Shown: positions 27,627 to 37,164, counted from the stretch's first letter. The stretch: DNA of 64,000 bases from Aquirhabdus sp. (GCA_030149815.1 JASLHI010000014.1:1-64000); one strand, 5' to 3'. Numbers and translations: made by a program. The notes: generated by a model not told the origin, from the sequence alone.

Positions 27627-27842
27627 ATGCCACAAGTTAAGCTTAAAGAAGGCGAACCAGTTGACGTCGCTATCCGCCGTTTCAAACGCTCATGCGAAAA
27701 AGCAGGAGTGTTGGCTGACGTGCGTAAACGCGAGTTCTACGAAAAGCCAACTCAAGAGCGTAAACGTAAAAAAGCAGCTGCGGTAAAACGCCATGCTAAA
27801 AAACTATCACGTGAATCAGTACGTACTACTCGTCTGTACTAA
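27627..27842 (+). CDS. rpsU: 30S ribosomal protein S21
   Basis: A 71-residue basic protein, the typical S21 length; motifs VKLKEGEPVDVAIRRFKRSCEKAG and a Lys/Arg-rich C-terminus. A GAGGATG ribosome site precedes the ATG. It stands 140 bases after tssA and is presumably separately transcribed. Confidence 0.97.
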   Translation: MPQVKLKEGEPVDVAIRRFKRSCEKAGVLADVRKREFYEKPTQERKRKKAAAVKRHAKKLSRESVRTTRLY

Positions 27843-27936
27843 TTCATAATGAGCTTTTGCAGTATTTAAGCATTTTAATTTAGGTTCTAAATGCTGCACG
27901 ATCTTTAGATCAGAGCTCCGATATGTTTAAAAAGCC

Positions 27937-27962
27937 AAAGCCGAGCTTCTTGTCTCGGCTTT
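27937..27962 (+). terminator. Probable terminator after rpsU
   Basis: AAAGCCGAG-CTTCTTGT-CTCGGCTTT makes a 9-bp stem about 95 bases after the rpsU stop; only three T follow, so it may be a weak terminator or an attenuator before yqeY. Confidence 0.55.
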
Positions 27963-28035
27963 ATGCATTTCTATGCATGAATTTATTAGAACTTTACGAT
28001 CAATCTTACTCTTTATATAAAAAGGAATTCACGCC

Positions 28036-28485
28036 ATGTCCGAACTCAAAACTCGCCTCACCGAATCGGTTAAATCTGCAATGCGTGAACGCCTCTCTGA
28101 TCGGTTAGCGGTATTGCGTGGTGTACAAGCTGCAATTAAGCAGATCGAAGTGGATACGCGTGAAGAGTTAGATGATGCCCGCGTTTTGGCGCTCTTAGAA
28201 AAACAAATGAAACAGCGTAAAGAGTCAATTAGCGCCTACACTGCTGCCGGTCGTGAAGATTTAGCAAACAAAGAACAATTCGAACTCGAAGTCATCAGCG
28301 AATTCTTGCCAACAGCAATGACCAATGATGAATTAAACGCTTTAATCCAAAATGAAATCGCAACACAAGGTGCAACAAGCATCCGTGATATGGGCAAAGT
28401 CATGAACGCACTTCGTCCATTGATTGCTGGCCGCGCAGATGCTGGAGATGTTTCGGCACGTATCAAAGCGAAGTTAACAGCATAA
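28036..28485 (+). CDS. GatB/YqeY domain protein
   Basis: A 149-residue YqeY-family protein, related to the tail of amidotransferase GatB but acting alone; its precise role is unknown. Characteristic segments: MSELKTRLTESVKSAMRERLS, LRGVQAAIKQIEVD, RKESISAYTAAGREDLANKE and DMGKVMNALRP. An AAGGAA site precedes the ATG. YqeY genes are commonly found next to rpsU, which fits. Confidence 0.92.
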   Translation: MSELKTRLTESVKSAMRERLSDRLAVLRGVQAAIKQIEVDTREELDDARVLALLEKQMKQRKESISAYTAAGREDLANKEQFELEVISEFLPTAMTNDELNALIQNEIATQGATSIRDMGKVMNALRPLIAGRADAGDVSARIKAKLTA

Positions 28486-28496
28486 GAATTAAAATC

Positions 28497-28748
28497 ATGA
28501 CCACTGAATCCATTACACCACTCGTAATCGACACCAGTGGTCTACACTGCCCGATGCCATTACTCAAATTAAAAATGGCATTGCGCAATCACGCTGATGG
28601 AACACCAATTCGCTTAATTTCCACTGACCCAATGAGTCAGCAAGATATCAAAAGGTATTGTGAAATTGCGGGATTAAGGTTTGAACAGCAAATGGATAAT
28701 GAGATTAAAAAGACTCATTTTATATTTGATATTGAGAAAACTATCTAA
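28497..28748 (+). CDS. TusA-family sulfurtransferase
   Basis: An 83-residue TusA/YedF-like protein. The sulfur-carrying Cys lies in GLHCPMPLLKLK (family motif CPxP), followed by the usual ISTDPMSQQDIKRYCE. TusA relays sulfur in tRNA 2-thiouridine synthesis and other thiolation; paralogues exist, so the exact member is not certain. It starts 12 bases after yqeY and is probably co-transcribed. Confidence 0.9.
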   Translation: MTTESITPLVIDTSGLHCPMPLLKLKMALRNHADGTPIRLISTDPMSQQDIKRYCEIAGLRFEQQMDNEIKKTHFIFDIEKTI

Positions 28749-28762
28749 GACAAGAATAATCT

Positions 28763-29035
28763 ATGAACTTTACCAGTGTTGGATTTTTTTCAAATGATAC
28801 CGATAAAGATATTACAATATATCTTGAAATGCTTTGTGAAGAAATTCACGTATCACCCAACCAAAGCTTTGAACTTCTGATAGAAGATATACAGGATGCT
28901 CTTCCTGTTACTATAAATTATGTCAAAAGCGGTCTACAAATTTATCCGCATCGTGCATTACCCAATTGGTTAATCATATTTAATGGACAACGAATCAGGT
29001 CTGACTATCCAACCATTTTAAAAGATTACGAATAA
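28763..29035 (+). CDS. Small hypothetical protein (90 aa)
   Basis: It begins 15 bases after the TusA-like gene, so probably belongs to the same transcript. The predicted protein is acidic with alternating beta-type segments (KDITIYLEML, SFELLIEDIQDALPVTINYV, WLIIFNGQRI) and no signal or membrane helix. No family recognised. The upstream region has only a weak ribosome site, but composition and spacing favour a real gene. Confidence 0.65.
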   Translation: MNFTSVGFFSNDTDKDITIYLEMLCEEIHVSPNQSFELLIEDIQDALPVTINYVKSGLQIYPHRALPNWLIIFNGQRIRSDYPTILKDYE

Positions 29036-29177
29036 CCGTATTGAATTTAATGTTTTCATACGCAATTTATATTTTTATCGAATAAAAAATAAGCTAAATT
29101 AGGCTATAGTCTATCCATGTACATGATCATGTAAAAAAGCACAGGGCAAAGTAGTATTCAAAAAAAGGAATCGCCAA

Positions 29178-29666
29178 ATGAGCTCATTTTCAGCAATCGT
29201 AGAAACCGAAGTCGCTGGGCAACTTGATACAGTCTTTAAACATATCGTACCGATTGAACTCGCTTCTATTTTCACAGGATACGGCCCACTTCCATCCGTA
29301 ACTGGCACATTGAATCAAACAGGTGCTTGGGATGCCGCAGGACAAACGCGTACAGTGACATTATCAGATGGCAGTTCCGCAAGCGAACAACTCACGAAAT
29401 ACGATGCTCCGAATTATTTCAGCTATACAGTCAGTGGATTTACTGGTGCATTACGTTTTCTGTCTATGTCTGCTGATGGCGAATGGTGGTTTGATACCAA
29501 CCCTACAACTGGCGGGACACGGATTAAATGGCACTATTCATTCAATGCACGATCTGTATTTGCAGCACCTATTCTTTGGTTCGTCACTCATGCCCTATGG
29601 CGTGGCTATATGAATAAAGCTCTAACATTATCCAAAGACCAAATTGAAGGTCATAAAAAAAGCTGA
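29178..29666 (+). CDS. SRPBCC (START-like) family protein
   Basis: A 162-residue single-domain protein of the helix-grip fold that binds hydrophobic ligands: it opens SAIVETEVAGQLDTVFKHIVPIELASIF, and continues with WDAAGQTRTVTLSDG and GGTRIKWHYSF. AAAAGGAA precedes the ATG. No partner gene suggests the ligand. Its TGA stop lies within the terminator stem. Confidence 0.8.
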   Translation: MSSFSAIVETEVAGQLDTVFKHIVPIELASIFTGYGPLPSVTGTLNQTGAWDAAGQTRTVTLSDGSSASEQLTKYDAPNYFSYTVSGFTGALRFLSMSADGEWWFDTNPTTGGTRIKWHYSFNARSVFAAPILWFVTHALWRGYMNKALTLSKDQIEGHKKS

Positions 29667-29688
29667 TGTAATTTTTACATCAGCTTTT
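29657..29688. terminator. Bidirectional terminator
   Basis: AAAAGCTGATGTAA and TTACATCAGCTTTT form a perfect stem of 14 bp between the convergent SRPBCC and pdxJ genes. Confidence 0.92.
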
Positions 29689-29721
29689 AATCAATCAAGT
29701 ATTTAGACTCAATTTTAAAAA

Positions 29722-30453
29722 TTAATAACCAGCACGACTAGACAGCATAGCTTCTTTCATTTGCTTAATCGCCACTTCTAATCCAACAAAAATACTATCA
29801 GCAATCAACGCATGACCAATGTTCAACTCATGGATGCCATAGATTCGAGCAATCGGTGCGACATTACTTAAATTCAAACCATGCCCCGCATTCACAATCA
29901 GCTCAAGATCCAATGCATAAGCTGTCACATCAGTAATGCGCTCTAACTCTAACAATTGATGTTCACCTGTCGTTTCAGCATATCGACCAGTATGCAGCTC
30001 AATCACAGGAGCACTACACGCAATCGCAGCATCAATCTGATGAATATTTGCATCAATAAAAAGAGAAACCTGACAACCAGCTTTTGTTAATTGTGCGACA
30101 GCCTGCTCAACCTTCTTATGATACTTGACCACATCCAGACCACCCTCGGTAGTCAATTCTTGACGCTTTTCAGGAACAAGGCACACATGTTGTGGTTTTA
30201 CTTCACAAGCAAAATCAATCATAAAATCCGTTACCGCAATCTCAAGATTCATCCGTGTCTGCAATAAAGGACGCATTCGTCTCACATCTTCATCTTGAAT
30301 ATGCCGACGATCTTCTCGCAAATGCAACGTAATGCCATCTGCGCCTGCGCGCTCACAAAGCAATGCCGCCTCAACAGGATCAGGATAGGTCGTGCCACGC
30401 GCTTGACGCAATGTCGCTACGTGATCAATATTTACACCTAAAAGAAGTGACAT
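29722..30453 (-). CDS. pdxJ: Pyridoxine 5'-phosphate synthase
   Basis: Joins 3-amino-2-oxopropyl phosphate and deoxyxylulose 5-phosphate, the last ring-forming step to vitamin B6. TIM-barrel motifs visible: LGVNIDHVATLRQARGTTYPDP, GITLHLREDRRHIQDEDV, CLVPEKRQELTTEGGLDV, SLFIDAN and NAGHGLN. 243 residues. It is the last gene of the lepA-to-pdxJ minus-strand run. Confidence 0.97.
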   Translation of the reverse strand: MSLLLGVNIDHVATLRQARGTTYPDPVEAALLCERAGADGITLHLREDRRHIQDEDVRRMRPLLQTRMNLEIAVTDFMIDFACEVKPQHVCLVPEKRQELTTEGGLDVVKYHKKVEQAVAQLTKAGCQVSLFIDANIHQIDAAIACSAPVIELHTGRYAETTGEHQLLELERITDVTAYALDLELIVNAGHGLNLSNVAPIARIYGIHELNIGHALIADSIFVGLEVAIKQMKEAMLSSRAGY

Positions 30454-30565
30454 GGTTGAACTCCTGAATCCATAAAGCAGTACAATCGAAATTGATCATT
30501 AGAATAACAACAAATGATGTTTGATAAAGAATTAATTATGCAAATAATCACAAATCTTTTTCTTT

Positions 30566-31258
30566 TTAATTTGATATCTTAGGTTTACTCGCAATCCAAA
30601 GTGCACGACTTTTCAAAGGCTTATCACCTAGCTGGACAGCAAGAGCATTACGCAGGACACGCGTCAGCATGGAAAGACAATCTGGCGTTGTTGCATTGTG
30701 AACAAATGATTGGAAATCACTCACCGCAAGAATGGATGCACCTGTTTCGCCTGAAGAATGTAAAGCAAAACCTTCACCACGCTGATAGCGATACAGTGCA
30801 TTTGGATCAATCGGTTCCCCTAACCAATCCGATTGGAAATCAATTGCATATCCTAATTGTTCAAGTAAAACAAGCTCAAAACGACGTAGCGTTGCAATCA
30901 ATGATTGTTTCTCAGAAAGCGCTTGTAAAGCATTTGCATAAGCTCGAACAACTTCTGGCAACGCTTCCTGATGCGGCAACAAACGCACCAGTAATTCATT
31001 CAAATAAAAACCTGCAAATAAAGCATCACCAATCATCGTGATCGCTGAACCAGCAGCTTCGGCTTTAGCAAAAGTTTTTAAAGCAGATTTCCCTGTTACA
31101 AATAACAATGTCGGTTGATAAAGCGTACCAACATTCTGTCTTGCAACCCCATCAATTCGTCCCGCTTCAAATGACAAGAAATTGACCAACTTGCTATTTT
31201 CACGATAAGCACGCTGGTGTAATACATAACCATGAAGCGGTTCATTGCGCATCGCCAA
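30566..31258 (-). CDS. recO: DNA repair protein RecO
   Basis: Loads RecA through RecFOR. An N-terminal OB fold (LHGYVLHQRAYRENSKLVNFLS, about 8-75) is followed by a helical domain with FYLNELLVRLLP and RRFELVLLEQLGYAIDF. The zinc-finger cysteines of some RecO proteins are absent, as is common in this group. 230 residues. It is separated from era by a small lipoprotein gene. Confidence 0.92.
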   Translation of the reverse strand: MAMRNEPLHGYVLHQRAYRENSKLVNFLSFEAGRIDGVARQNVGTLYQPTLLFVTGKSALKTFAKAEAAGSAITMIGDALFAGFYLNELLVRLLPHQEALPEVVRAYANALQALSEKQSLIATLRRFELVLLEQLGYAIDFQSDWLGEPIDPNALYRYQRGEGFALHSSGETGASILAVSDFQSFVHNATTPDCLSMLTRVLRNALAVQLGDKPLKSRALWIASKPKISN

Positions 31259-31335
31259 TTCCGTTTAAAGATACGACTTTGATTCTGATATCACCAAGAG
31301 TAATCACACGCTAGACCAATTCGAAATAATTACCC

Positions 31336-31569
31336 TTATTTCTTACTATCATCTGATTTACTTGAATCATCACTCTTGCTTGAATCATCTTTTTTCTTGC
31401 TATCTGGCGTCAACAAATCAACTGTTCCACCAACAACAGCAACCGTACCTTTTACTGTGTATTTAGTGACATCATATGCAACACCTAACGGTACTGTCAC
31501 AATATCAGTAATACATCCTGACAACAAAGTACATGCCAATGTAATTGCAACAATTGAGATTTTCTTCAT
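31336..31569 (-). CDS. Small lipoprotein
   Basis: A 77-residue lipoprotein; start MKKISIVAITL with lipobox LLSGC. The mature part has a short beta-rich segment (ITDIVTVPLGVAYDVTKYTVKGTVAVVGGTVDLL) and ends in repeats of KSDDSS (KSDDSSKSDDS), likely a flexible surface-exposed tail. I recall similar small lipoproteins next to era in Acinetobacter. It lies between recO and era on the same strand and may be co-transcribed with them. Confidence 0.8.
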   Translation of the reverse strand: MKKISIVAITLACTLLSGCITDIVTVPLGVAYDVTKYTVKGTVAVVGGTVDLLTPDSKKKDDSSKSDDSSKSDDSKK

Positions 31570-31621
31570 CAGTACAGCCTTATCAGTGCTAAATAATCCA
31601 TTTATATCCAATCAATATCGA

Positions 31622-32731
31622 TTAGATATCACCATATCCCAGGCTTTTCAGGGCTCGCTCATCATCTGACCAACCACCTTTTACCTTCACCCATAGGGTG
31701 AGCATAATTTTTTGCTCAAGCAGTTTTTCCATATCTTGACGCGCTTCTACACCAATTTGCTTTAAGCGAGAACCTTTATCACCAATTACAATCGCTTTTT
31801 GACCTTGGCGTTCGACCAAAATCGTCGCATCAATAAATGTACAAGCCGCTTTAATCTGACCATTTGGTTTAACAGCTTGAGGTTCTTGCTTAAAACTCTC
31901 GATTTGCACGGTCAAATCATACGGAATTTCTTCACCTAATTGACGCATGATTTTTTCACGAATAATCTCTGAAACCAAGAAACGTGCTGAACGATCGGTA
32001 ATCTGATCCAACCCATAAAGTGGTGGAGAAAATGGCAAATGCTGTGCAATCACTTCATGTAAACGATCCAAATTAGAACCGCGCAAAGCAGACACAGGCA
32101 CAATATCGCTAAACTTCATTCGTGTCGATAAACGCTCAATATGCGGAAGCAGCGTATTCTTATTATCCAAAGTATCTGATTTATTAATCACAAGAACGAC
32201 TGGCATTTCTGCATGAATCAGCTTTTCAAGCACCAACTCATCATCTGGAACCCACTTCAAAGCATCAACAACGAATAAAACCAAATTAACATCACGCAGC
32301 GCGGAAGTTGCAGCCTTATTCATCATTCGATTGATCGCACGCACTTCTTTTTTATGCATCCCCGGCGTATCAACATAAACCGCTTGCACGTTATCTCGCG
32401 TATTAATACCTACAATCTTATGGCGTGTTGTTTGTGGTTTACGAGAGGTTATTGATAGTTTCTGACCCAGTAAATGATTCATCAACGTTGATTTTCCCAC
32501 ATTCGGGCGACCAACAATGGCAACAAAACCCGCACGAAAATCAGCAGGAACATCAGGAGAGTTTTTGAAAAACTGGTTAATTAAATCATCTGCTTGACCA
32601 CCAGCACTTCCAGAACTAGCAGATTCACTCTGGTCAGCCAAATCAATTTTATGATACGACAAGGCATCAAGCTCTTCTTGCATTACATTTTCAGGAAAGT
32701 TATCTGGAAGGTCACGATTAGTTTGAGTCAT
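31622..32731 (-). CDS. era: GTPase Era
   Basis: 16S rRNA-binding GTPase needed for 30S assembly. The G domain carries GRPNVGKST, DTPGMHKKE and NKSDT; the C-terminal KH domain includes KAIVIGDKGSRLKQIGVEAR. It has an N-terminal extension of about 65 acidic/Ser-Gly residues before the G domain (DLADQSESASSGSAGGQ) that E. coli Era lacks; the alternative start at 32683 would shorten it by 16 residues. Neither has a clear ribosome site. Confidence 0.95.
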   Translation of the reverse strand: MTQTNRDLPDNFPENVMQEELDALSYHKIDLADQSESASSGSAGGQADDLINQFFKNSPDVPADFRAGFVAIVGRPNVGKSTLMNHLLGQKLSITSRKPQTTRHKIVGINTRDNVQAVYVDTPGMHKKEVRAINRMMNKAATSALRDVNLVLFVVDALKWVPDDELVLEKLIHAEMPVVLVINKSDTLDNKNTLLPHIERLSTRMKFSDIVPVSALRGSNLDRLHEVIAQHLPFSPPLYGLDQITDRSARFLVSEIIREKIMRQLGEEIPYDLTVQIESFKQEPQAVKPNGQIKAACTFIDATILVERQGQKAIVIGDKGSRLKQIGVEARQDMEKLLEQKIMLTLWVKVKGGWSDDERALKSLGYGDI

Positions 32732-32892
32732 AAAGAAATATCGCTAATAAAGGATGGAGGTGATCTCGAAAACATAAAATAGATGCATTCGAACATTTGT
32801 TCTATCTGAATAAAAAATCTGTATTGAATAGATTTATATTGCAGACTCATTGATGATTATCCACAACAATCATATCAACGCTTCAATTGAAT

Positions 32893-33585
32893 CTAACCTT
32901 TAGCAGCCTCTAAAGTTGCTAACAACTGACTCGCCGCACTTTGCTCTGCATACCGACGACTCTGCCCCAAACCAACCGTAATCGGTGCGCCTTCAACTCG
33001 ACATTGGACAGTAAAAGTCTGGTTATGCGCCTCACCTTGCGTTGCAGTTAGCGTGTATTCTGGCAATGGTAAATGCTTCGATTGTAGTAGCTCTTGTAAG
33101 CGTGTTTTAGGATCTTTTAAAGTATCTTTGGGCTCAAGTGTACCCATATAAGGTTCATACCACTTTAAGACAATACTTCTAACAATATTTAAATCTGATG
33201 AGTCTAAATAAATTGCACCAATAAGTGCCTCTACAGCATCTGCCAAAATAGATTCACGGCGATGACCACCACTTTTCATCTCACCACTACCTAAAATGAG
33301 ATGCTCACCCAGCTTGAGATCTCTGGCAATCGCAGCCAGAGAATCCTGACGAACCAAAGTAGAACGAAGGCGAGTTAAACGACCTTCATCTTCATTTGGA
33401 AAACGCTCATACAAATAGCACGCGATCACAACACCAAGCAAAGCATCACCCATAAATTCTAGTCGTTCGTAATTAGACTTAGAACTTACAGAGCGATGGG
33501 TTAATGCCTGTTGACACAATTGAGGTTGAGTAAACTGATACCCCAACTGCTTCTGTAAACGAACAAACTTCAAAGATACTGTCAT
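32893..33585 (-). CDS. rnc: Ribonuclease III
   Basis: Double-strand RNA endonuclease for rRNA processing and RNA turnover. The catalytic domain has ERLEFMGDALLGVVIA (signature) and ADAVEALIGAIYLD with the acidic metal ligands; a dsRNA-binding domain (about 155-227) includes DPKTRLQELLQ. 230 residues. GGAG precedes the ATG. It lies between the DUF4845 gene and era. Confidence 0.97.
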   Translation of the reverse strand: MTVSLKFVRLQKQLGYQFTQPQLCQQALTHRSVSSKSNYERLEFMGDALLGVVIACYLYERFPNEDEGRLTRLRSTLVRQDSLAAIARDLKLGEHLILGSGEMKSGGHRRESILADAVEALIGAIYLDSSDLNIVRSIVLKWYEPYMGTLEPKDTLKDPKTRLQELLQSKHLPLPEYTLTATQGEAHNQTFTVQCRVEGAPITVGLGQSRRYAEQSAASQLLATLEAAKG

Positions 33586-33632
33586 TAACTCCGCGCACTA
33601 CTTCTATAATTCATAAAATCTTTAACGATCAA

Positions 33633-34013
33633 TTAACCACCAGCCTTAATTGCTTTCTGGTCAAATGTCTTTTCAAAATGTACAACTACATCAATATTCC
33701 CAATAAAGTTATGGCGTACTTCATATTTTTTAATGATCTGAATTCCACCATCATTTGTAACCGTCAACCGATCTTCGGCTTTCATATCTCGAAGACCATT
33801 CATATCGAACTGTTGATTAAATCCATTCATCAATGTGGTCGGATCTACATTGCTTGCCTCAGCCTTCAACCGTTCCTCAACTATTTTATTAATCGTAAAA
33901 TCATCCATATAGGCATTCCCAACGGCTAAAAAGAACTGTAAGCCAAAGAATGCGATAAATATCAGAGCTACAATGCCCCAATAGGATACTCCTCGCTGTC
34001 CACGCATATTCAT
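33633..34013 (-). CDS. DUF4845 family membrane-anchored protein
   Basis: A 126-residue protein with one N-terminal transmembrane segment after an RGQRG start (SYWGIVALIFIAFFGLQFFL) and a periplasmic domain of about 85 residues. The pattern, and its place between lepB and rnc, match the DUF4845 family. The N-terminus is pilin-like, but no prepilin cleavage motif is evident. Function is unknown. Confidence 0.85.
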   Translation of the reverse strand: MNMRGQRGVSYWGIVALIFIAFFGLQFFLAVGNAYMDDFTINKIVEERLKAEASNVDPTTLMNGFNQQFDMNGLRDMKAEDRLTVTNDGGIQIIKKYEVRHNFIGNIDVVVHFEKTFDQKAIKAGG

Positions 34014-34062
34014 TCCCCTGTCTGCGCTAAATTCTTATATAAATATACAACAATCCGAGTGC

Positions 34063-34884
34063 TTAGTTAATCACACCATCGCGCTGAAAGCTAGGCAAAT
34101 GAAAACCTGGCTCTTTATGCATCCAAACATAGACTGCACGACCCGCTAAATTCTCATCTGGCACAAAACCCCAGAAGCGACTATCTGCGCTTTGGTCACG
34201 ATTATCACCCATCATAAAATAATGCTTAGCAGGCACGGTCACTTCCCAATGATGACCATTACTTGCAACAAACTCACCGCTATTCAATGAATTAACAAAT
34301 GGTGCTTGAGACGCACTCCAAACATCATTGAGCTCACGTGTTACATGAGAATGCGTACCCATCTGCTCTTGAAAGAAATGCTCATACGTTGGATCACCCA
34401 TATCGGGTATCGCGACCTTTGAAATCGCTTGTCCATTAATGGTCAAAACACCTTCGTTATAAACAATTTTATCACCTGGCAAACCAATCACACGCTTAAT
34501 ATAGTTCACTGAAGGATTCAAAGGATAACGGAATACAGCAACCTCTCCTCGTTTTGGCTCACCACTATCAATAATTTTAGTATTAAGGATTGGTAAGCGA
34601 ATACCAAAATCAAATTTATTGACAAGGATAAAATCGCCAGTCTTTAGCGTCGGATTCATTGACTCTGAAGGAATATTAAATGGTTCAAAAATAAATGAAC
34701 GAACAACGAGTACGAGTGCTAATACAGGGAAAAAATCATAAGACAGCCCAATCCATATCGACTCTTTAGCGATCTGTTTCGCCTTAAATTGTTTATGCTG
34801 CTTCCAAATCAGTTTATCCAGCACCCAAATGATAAAAAATATCAGTGTCACTGGAACAAGTATCAAATTAAAATCAAAATCCAT
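34063..34884 (-). CDS. lepB: Signal peptidase I
   Basis: Inner-membrane protease that removes signal peptides. Two N-terminal membrane segments are visible (LILVPVTLIFFIIWVL and FFPVLALVLVVRSFIF). The catalytic Ser is in FNIPSESMNPTL and the Lys in NYIKRVIGLPGDKI; the closing GDNRDQSADSRFWGFV is also typical. 273 residues. It follows lepA, the usual order. Confidence 0.96.
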   Translation of the reverse strand: MDFDFNLILVPVTLIFFIIWVLDKLIWKQHKQFKAKQIAKESIWIGLSYDFFPVLALVLVVRSFIFEPFNIPSESMNPTLKTGDFILVNKFDFGIRLPILNTKIIDSGEPKRGEVAVFRYPLNPSVNYIKRVIGLPGDKIVYNEGVLTINGQAISKVAIPDMGDPTYEHFFQEQMGTHSHVTRELNDVWSASQAPFVNSLNSGEFVASNGHHWEVTVPAKHYFMMGDNRDQSADSRFWGFVPDENLAGRAVYVWMHKEPGFHLPSFQRDGVIN

Positions 34885-35010
34885 TGCAGCATAACCTTCT
34901 TATTAGAATCTGTTGGCTCAACTTGCATTGAGGCAAACAGATCGATATGCAAAATTAAGCTGTTGTTTGATCATTATTCAACAATGATCAAACAACATAC
35001 TATCTTAAAT

Positions 35011-36831
35011 TTATTTCTTATCCACTTTCAGCACAGCAAGGAACGCTTCTTGTGGAATTTCAACACTACCCACTTGCTTCATGCGCTTCTTACCTTCTTT
35101 CTGTTTGTTCAACAATTTTTTCTTACGTGATACGTCACCGCCATAACATTTCGCGATCACGTTTTTGCGCATTGCTTTCACAGTTGAACGGGCAATAATT
35201 TGACTGCCAATCGCTGCTTGAATCGCTACATCAAACATTTGACGAGGGATTAAATCTTTCATTTTCTCAACTAATGAATTGCCACGGAATCGTGCATCTT
35301 CCATATGCGAAATCATTGCCAAAGCATCGACTTTTTCACCATTGATCAGCACGTCAACTTTAACCAAACGCGCAGGTTGGAATCGTACAAAATTGTAATC
35401 CAATGAAGCAAAACCACGAGATACTGATTTCAAGCGATCAAAGAAATCGAGTACAACTTCTGCTAATGGAATCTCAAAAGTGACTGACACTTGATTACCC
35501 AAGAATTTCAAATCTTTTTGTACACCACGACGTTCGATACACAAAGTCATTACGTTACCCAAGTAATCTTGAGGGACGAGAATATGACATTCAGCAATCG
35601 GTTCGCGAAGTTCTTCTGTCGTGCTGCCATCTGGCATTTTTGATGGGTTATCCACCAAAACAACATCACCATTCTTTTGTACAGCTTCATAAATAACGGT
35701 TGGCGCAGAAGTAATAAGATCAAGATTGTATTCACGTTCTAGACGCTCTTGGACGATTTCCATGTGCAACATGCCAAGGAAGCCACAACGGAATCCAAAG
35801 CCCAACGCATCGGAAGATTCTGGTTCGAAAAATAACGCAGAGTCGTTGATTTTTAATTTCTGGAGTGCATCACGGAATGCTTCGAAATCACTGGAATCAA
35901 TTGGAAATAAACCTGCATAAACCTGTGGTTTTACCTTCTTAAATCCAGGCAATACTTCAACATCGGGTGTCGATTGCAGCGTGATCGTATCGCCGACTGG
36001 TGCACCAAAAATATCTTTAATTCCTGCAATCACGAAGCCCACTTCACCGGCTTCAAGATGTTTAGTTTCAAAATGCTTAGGGTTAAATACACCAACAGAT
36101 GACACTGGGTGACTTTGTCCTGTGGATTTCACCAGCATCTTGTCGCCTTTCTTGATACGGCCATGACGGACACGCACTAGTGACACAACACCTAAATAGT
36201 TGTCAAACCAAGAGTCAATAATCAATGCTTGCAGCGGCGCATCAGCATCGCCTTCTGGCGGTGGAATGCGGTCAACGAGAGCAACTAAAAGATCATCAAT
36301 CCCTAAACCAGTTTTTGCAGAAACACGCGGTGCATCATCGGCTGCGATTCCGATAATTTCTTCAATTTCATGAATCACGCGTTCTGGTTCAACTTGCGGC
36401 AAGTCGATTTTATTCAAGACAGGAACAACTTCTAAACCTTGCTCAATCGCGGTATAGCAGTTTGCAACTGATTGTGCTTCTACGCCTTGCGCAGCATCAA
36501 CAACAAGCAACGCACCTTCACACGCAGCCAAACTACGAGATACTTCATAGGAAAAGTCGACGTGACCCGGTGTATCAATAAAATTTAATTGATAACGTTC
36601 ACCATTTGGGTGATCGAAATACAAAGTGACAGAATGCGCTTTGATGGTAATACCACGTTCGCGTTCCAAATCCATTGAATCCAGTACTTGCGCCTGCATT
36701 TCACGATCTTGCAATCCACCACAACGCTGAATAAAGCGATCCGCCAAAGTTGATTTACCATGGTCGATATGGGCAATAATCGAGAAATTACGAATATTCT
36801 TGATATTAGAGTGACTTGTACTAGATGACAT
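35011..36831 (-). CDS. lepA: Elongation factor 4 (LepA)
   Basis: Ribosome-associated GTPase (back-translocation/biogenesis factor). G motifs: AHIDHGKSTLADR, DTPGHVDFSYEVSRSL and NKIDLP. The LepA-specific C-terminal domain ends with MRKNVIAKCYGGDVSRKKKLL and KRMKQVGSVEIPQEAFLAVL. 606 residues, slightly longer than E. coli by an N-terminal Ser-rich tag (SSSTSHSN). It heads the minus-strand run to pdxJ. Confidence 0.97.
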   Translation of the reverse strand: MSSSTSHSNIKNIRNFSIIAHIDHGKSTLADRFIQRCGGLQDREMQAQVLDSMDLERERGITIKAHSVTLYFDHPNGERYQLNFIDTPGHVDFSYEVSRSLAACEGALLVVDAAQGVEAQSVANCYTAIEQGLEVVPVLNKIDLPQVEPERVIHEIEEIIGIAADDAPRVSAKTGLGIDDLLVALVDRIPPPEGDADAPLQALIIDSWFDNYLGVVSLVRVRHGRIKKGDKMLVKSTGQSHPVSSVGVFNPKHFETKHLEAGEVGFVIAGIKDIFGAPVGDTITLQSTPDVEVLPGFKKVKPQVYAGLFPIDSSDFEAFRDALQKLKINDSALFFEPESSDALGFGFRCGFLGMLHMEIVQERLEREYNLDLITSAPTVIYEAVQKNGDVVLVDNPSKMPDGSTTEELREPIAECHILVPQDYLGNVMTLCIERRGVQKDLKFLGNQVSVTFEIPLAEVVLDFFDRLKSVSRGFASLDYNFVRFQPARLVKVDVLINGEKVDALAMISHMEDARFRGNSLVEKMKDLIPRQMFDVAIQAAIGSQIIARSTVKAMRKNVIAKCYGGDVSRKKKLLNKQKEGKKRMKQVGSVEIPQEAFLAVLKVDKK

Positions 36832-36949
36832 TCAACAGAATCCGAAATTTAACACATAAATTTGTACATAAAATTGTACGCGATGAGAAACGCAGCATAA
36901 GAACATAACTGGCGTGCGTATAGTATATAGCATTAAATCCGTAGGCAAT

Positions 36950-36985
36950 AAAAAACAGCCAACTTAGTCAATTCTAAGTGGCTGT
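36950..36985 (-). terminator. Terminator of the 35-residue mini-gene
   Basis: On the minus strand ACAGCCACTTAG and CTAAGTTGGCTGT pair (one bulged base) and are followed by TTTTTT. It lies about 70 bases past the mini-gene stop and before the lepA promoter region, so it isolates that small transcript. Confidence 0.8.
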
Positions 36986-37056
36986 CTATTGCTAATTACA
37001 CTGATCTAGTTTTTTATTTGAATCACACACTAAGTGAGAAACAAACTAAAACAACC

Positions 37057-37164
37057 TTACATCTCTACAGCATCATCTGCAATATCATATCCGCCATTTT
37101 CAAACTCCAACTCAAGTTCTTCAGTTTCAAATTCAAATGCAGCATTTACTTTAATCTTTAACAT
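37057..37164 (-). CDS. Mini-gene: 35-residue acidic peptide
   Basis: A 35-codon frame beginning MLKIKVNAAFEFE and ending in GGYDIADDAVEM: a short basic start, then alternating Glu/aromatic residues. AAGGAAA lies 9 bases before the ATG. A perfect 16-bp palindrome (37191-37206) is just upstream and a rho-independent terminator just downstream, so it appears to be a complete small transcription unit. No family recognised. No modification or export gene lies nearby, so a RiPP precursor role is not supported. The overlapping plus-strand frame has no ribosome site. Confidence 0.6.
   Translation of the reverse strand: MLKIKVNAAFEFETEELELEFENGGYDIADDAVEM

Noticed and set aside
37057..37164. RiPP precursor reading of the mini-gene
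   Set aside because: No modifying enzyme, protease or exporter gene lies nearby and no leader/core boundary is apparent.
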